From Rhodobiaceae bacterium (GTDB taxonomy: Bacteria > Pseudomonadota > Alphaproteobacteria > Micropepsales > Micropepsaceae): DNA of 7,035 bases. The notes beneath the pieces were generated by a model that saw only the letters and a list, made by a program, of their open reading frames with translations, was not told the DNA's origin and did not search any database. Within the stretch, counting starts at the first letter, position 1; every line of letters begins with the position of its first letter. The position numbers and the translations under genes were made by a program. Shown here one piece after another: positions 5,127 to 7,035 of the stretch. The stretch is from the NCBI GenBank assembly GCA_009885515.1, contig VFKO01000627.1, positions 1-7,035 on the forward strand, in the 5' to 3' direction.

Positions 5127-6251
5127 ATGGGCAAAAATGTAGTTGGCTTTGGGCACCGGCCGCCCACTGAGGGTGAGTTTGCGGCGCATCCGGCGGGCAC
5201 CAGCGGGCGCGGGGCGTTCAGCAATGGCTCGGGCCGTTTTGAGAGCGAGCACCGGGTGCTGATCGACGATGGTTGGGGGACGCTGGACGATGAGGCGCCG
5301 GCGCTGAAAACTTCGGTCGGGATCGACGCAACGCGCAGCATCATTGCGCGAAACGTGTCCCCTTATCTTCCGTTCGACCGCTCGATCAATCCCTATCGCG
5401 GGTGCGAGCATGGCTGCATCTATTGTTTCGCGCGGCCGACGCATGCGTTTCTGGGATTGTCGCCGGGACAGGATTTCGAAGCGCGTTTGTTTGCCAAGCC
5501 CAAGGCGGCCTCATTGCTGGCGGCCGAGTTACGCAAGCCCGGCTATAGCGTGCGGCCGATGGCACTGGGCACCAATACCGATCCCTATCAGCCGATCGAC
5601 GGGCGGTTTCAGATTACGCGCGAGATTTTGAAGGTGCTGTGCGACTTCCGCCATCCGGTGGCCATTGTCACCAAATCCAACCGGGTGCTGCGCGATATCG
5701 ATATCCTGTCGGAGATGGCGTCGATGAATCTGGCGCGGGTGGCGCTTTCGGTGACGACGCTGGACCGCAAACTGGCGCGGACGATGGAGCCGCGGGCGCC
5801 AACGCCGGATCGCCGGCTAGAGGCCATCGCCAAGTTGTCGGCTGCCGGGATTCCGACCGCGGTGATGACGGCGCCGATTATTCCGGCGCTTAACGATCAC
5901 GAGCTCGAGGCGATACTTGAACGCGCCTATGAGGCGGGGGCGCGCAATGCGGCCTATGTGGTGTTGCGTCTGCCGCTGGAGATCAAGGATCTGTTCGCCG
6001 AGTGGCTGGAAGCGCAGCAGCCGGGGCGCGCCAAGCATGTGATGTCGCTGATCCGCTCGATGCGCGGGGGCAAGGACTACGACGCGGAATGGGGAAAACG
6101 TATGAAGGGCACAGGCGTTTATGCGGATTTGATCGCCAAGCGCTTCAAGCTGGCTTGTGAGCGGCTGGGGCTCAATCAACAATGGCCAGCGCAGCGGGTT
6201 GATTTGTTTCAGCCGCCGCCAAAAGCGGGCGATCAGATGCAGTTGCTGTGA
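5127..6251 (+). CDS. PA0069-family (SPL-like) radical SAM protein
   Basis: This 374-residue radical SAM enzyme has the cluster-binding motif C93-x3-C97-x2-C100 (CEHGCIYC), which coordinates a 4Fe-4S cluster and S-adenosylmethionine to make a 5'-deoxyadenosyl radical. It is followed by features typical of the PA0069 group, related to spore photoproduct lyase: INPYRGCEHGCIYC, ALGTNTDPYQPI at 146-157, VTKSNRVLRD at 181-190, SVTTLDRKLARTMEP at 208-222, and a glycine-containing APIIPALND at 249-257. The substrate is unknown; DNA-lesion repair is sometimes suspected from the relation to SPL but is not shown here. The length is near normal for the family. The start at 5127 rests on AAGGGAG five bases upstream and on the N-terminal sequence beginning GKNVVGFGHRPP. 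The stop lies 12 nt before the rnhB ATG, so the two are probably cotranscribed. Confidence 0.93.
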   Translation: MGKNVVGFGHRPPTEGEFAAHPAGTSGRGAFSNGSGRFESEHRVLIDDGWGTLDDEAPALKTSVGIDATRSIIARNVSPYLPFDRSINPYRGCEHGCIYCFARPTHAFLGLSPGQDFEARLFAKPKAASLLAAELRKPGYSVRPMALGTNTDPYQPIDGRFQITREILKVLCDFRHPVAIVTKSNRVLRDIDILSEMASMNLARVALSVTTLDRKLARTMEPRAPTPDRRLEAIAKLSAAGIPTAVMTAPIIPALNDHELEAILERAYEAGARNAAYVVLRLPLEIKDLFAEWLEAQQPGRAKHVMSLIRSMRGGKDYDAEWGKRMKGTGVYADLIAKRFKLACERLGLNQQWPAQRVDLFQPPPKAGDQMQLL

Positions 6252-6263
6252 TGGATTTTTTTG

Positions 6264-6863
6264 ATGCCGCACTTTGATCGCGAACGGAGAATTGGTGGGC
6301 AGGTGGCCGGAGTCGATGAAGCGGGGCGCGGGCCACTGGCCGGGCCGGTCTATGCCTGCGCGGTCATTCTTGATCCGGCGCGCCTGCCCACAGGCATCGA
6401 CGATTCCAAAGCGCTTTCCGATGCCAAACGCGAGAGCGCCTTTGCGCAGGTGATGGAACGCGCGCTGAGTGTGGGGATCGGGGTGGCCGATGTGGCCGAG
6501 ATCGATGCGCTGAACATATTGCAGGCGACGATGCTGGCGATGCGGCGGGCGGTGGATGAGTTGGCGATTGCGCCGGCGCACGTTCTTGTCGATGGCAATC
6601 GCCTGCCCGCCCTGCCCTGCCCTGGCGAAGCGATTATCGGTGGCGACGCGACGGTGCTGTCGATTGCGGCGGCCTCGATCATCGCCAAGGTGACGCGCGA
6701 CCGGGTGATGTGCGAACTCGACGCTTTACATCCCGGTTATCATTGGGCGCGCAACAAGGGCTATGGCACCGCGGACCATTTAGCGGCGCTGCAACGACTG
6801 GGTGCGAGCGTTCATCATCGCAAAACATTCGCGCCGGTTGCTCACATACTGATGACGACGTGA
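6264..6863 (+). CDS. rnhB: Ribonuclease HII
   Basis: This 199-residue cytoplasmic enzyme cuts the RNA strand of RNA-DNA hybrids and removes single ribonucleotides misincorporated into DNA. The type 2 RNase H signature is complete: GVDEAGRGPLAGPV at 16-29 with D18 and E19, D110 in VLVDGN, and D128 in GGDATVLSIAAASIIAKVTRD, together forming the DEDD metal site. The conserved DSKALS (47-52), NILQATMLAM (84-93) and HWARNKGYGT (160-169) segments are all present. The length is normal. The ATG at 6264 follows the upstream stop by 12 nt and has no clear Shine-Dalgarno, which suggests translational coupling. A TTG at 6261 in the same frame is less likely, and an ATG overlapping the previous stop (6251) runs quickly into a stop. 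Confidence 0.96.
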   Translation: MPHFDRERRIGGQVAGVDEAGRGPLAGPVYACAVILDPARLPTGIDDSKALSDAKRESAFAQVMERALSVGIGVADVAEIDALNILQATMLAMRRAVDELAIAPAHVLVDGNRLPALPCPGEAIIGGDATVLSIAAASIIAKVTRDRVMCELDALHPGYHWARNKGYGTADHLAALQRLGASVHHRKTFAPVAHILMTT

Positions 6864-7035
6864 ATTAACTGAGTTATGCACAGCCCAACGAAAGGGGGAC
6901 GCTATATCTAGTGTGTGAGGGAGTTGAGGATTCAATATCGATTCAGGCGTTAACTTTCTGATTCAAAACACTTATTGACGGCGAGTCCGGCGTGACTCAA
7001 GGTGCCCAGCGTTAGAGCCGGTTGCGTTAGGGCAT
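6864..7035 (+). promoter_or_regulatory. Post-rnhB intergenic region, probable promoter of the next gene
   Basis: No gene starts inside these 172 bp. The region is AT-richer than the preceding genes and carries a dense group of GANTC sites. In many Alphaproteobacteria the gene after rnhB is ccrM, the cell-cycle-regulated GANTC methyltransferase, so this is probably its promoter and leader. The gene itself lies beyond the window and was not seen. Confidence 0.45.
6929..6998. promoter_or_regulatory. Cluster of five GANTC (CcrM) methylation sites
   Basis: GATTC at 6929-6933, 6940-6944 and 6960-6964, GAGTC at 6983-6987 and GACTC at 6994-6998 lie within 70 bp. A random 70-bp stretch would hold well under one. 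GANTC is methylated by CcrM in most Alphaproteobacteria, and its state controls promoters through GcrA. Several sites in the ccrM promoter itself give negative feedback in Caulobacter. The nearby GTTAAC at 6949-6954 is only half of a CtrA-type TTAA-N7-TTAA box. Confidence 0.6.

Noticed and set aside
5817..6581. A 254-codon minus-strand open frame
   Set aside because: It is antisense to the radical SAM gene and rnhB. Its His/Arg/Pro-rich translation is typical of GC-rich antisense frames.
8..6906. GGGACGCTTTAT (8-19) and GGGACGCTATAT (about 6895-6906) as ends of a large mobile element
   Set aside because: The 12-nt near match in direct orientation is too short, and core genes lie between the two sites.
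6949..6966. CtrA box (TTAA-N7-TTAA)
   Set aside because: Only the first half is present; the second half reads ATTC at the required spacing.
1..7035. CRISPR array, tRNA or rRNA genes
   Set aside because: No regularly spaced repeats and no tRNA or rRNA signatures were seen on either strand.

Overview
The window looks like an alphaproteobacterial chromosome, most likely Hyphomicrobiales (Devosia/Pelagibacterium-like). This is inferred from the GC-rich pair encoding a PA0069-family radical SAM protein and ribonuclease HII, followed by a cluster of GANTC (CcrM methylation) sites just where a ccrM methyltransferase gene often sits in this class. No gene names the species directly.

Layout. Positions 1-2760 are an accessory region. 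It holds a short dispersed repeat (copy A, 92-172), a small Cys-containing exported protein on the minus strand (356-589), and a divergent exported staphylococcal-nuclease-like protein (773-1228). A gene-poor stretch follows with a MITE-like inverted-repeat element (1286-1414) and a repeat remnant (1531-1548). Next comes an AT-richer gene for a membrane-anchored Mrr-type nuclease (1754-2692). Positions 2760-4753 are a second copy (B) of the dispersed repeat split by a complete group II intron on the minus strand (2825-4736). The intron has a GUGCG 5' end, an EBS1 matching the 5' exon, an intron-encoded reverse transcriptase/maturase (2898-4379), and domains V and VI with a bulged branch-point A. 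Positions 4754-5126 are an AT-rich, repeat-bearing leader ending in G7/G8/C5 homopolymers. Positions 5127-6863 are the core-genome operon radical SAM - rnhB, and 6864-7035 is a probable promoter region with five GANTC sites in 70 bp.

How the parts relate. The intron and the dispersed repeat form one story: copy A is an unoccupied version of the intron target, so both splice boundaries can be read to the base by comparing the two copies. The three left-hand genes share no clear pathway, although two encode exported products and two encode nuclease folds. The radical SAM and rnhB genes are 12 nt apart and probably cotranscribed. The best leads are the repeat-targeted intron, the GANTC cluster, the membrane-tethered Mrr-like nuclease and the undescribed 129-bp element.
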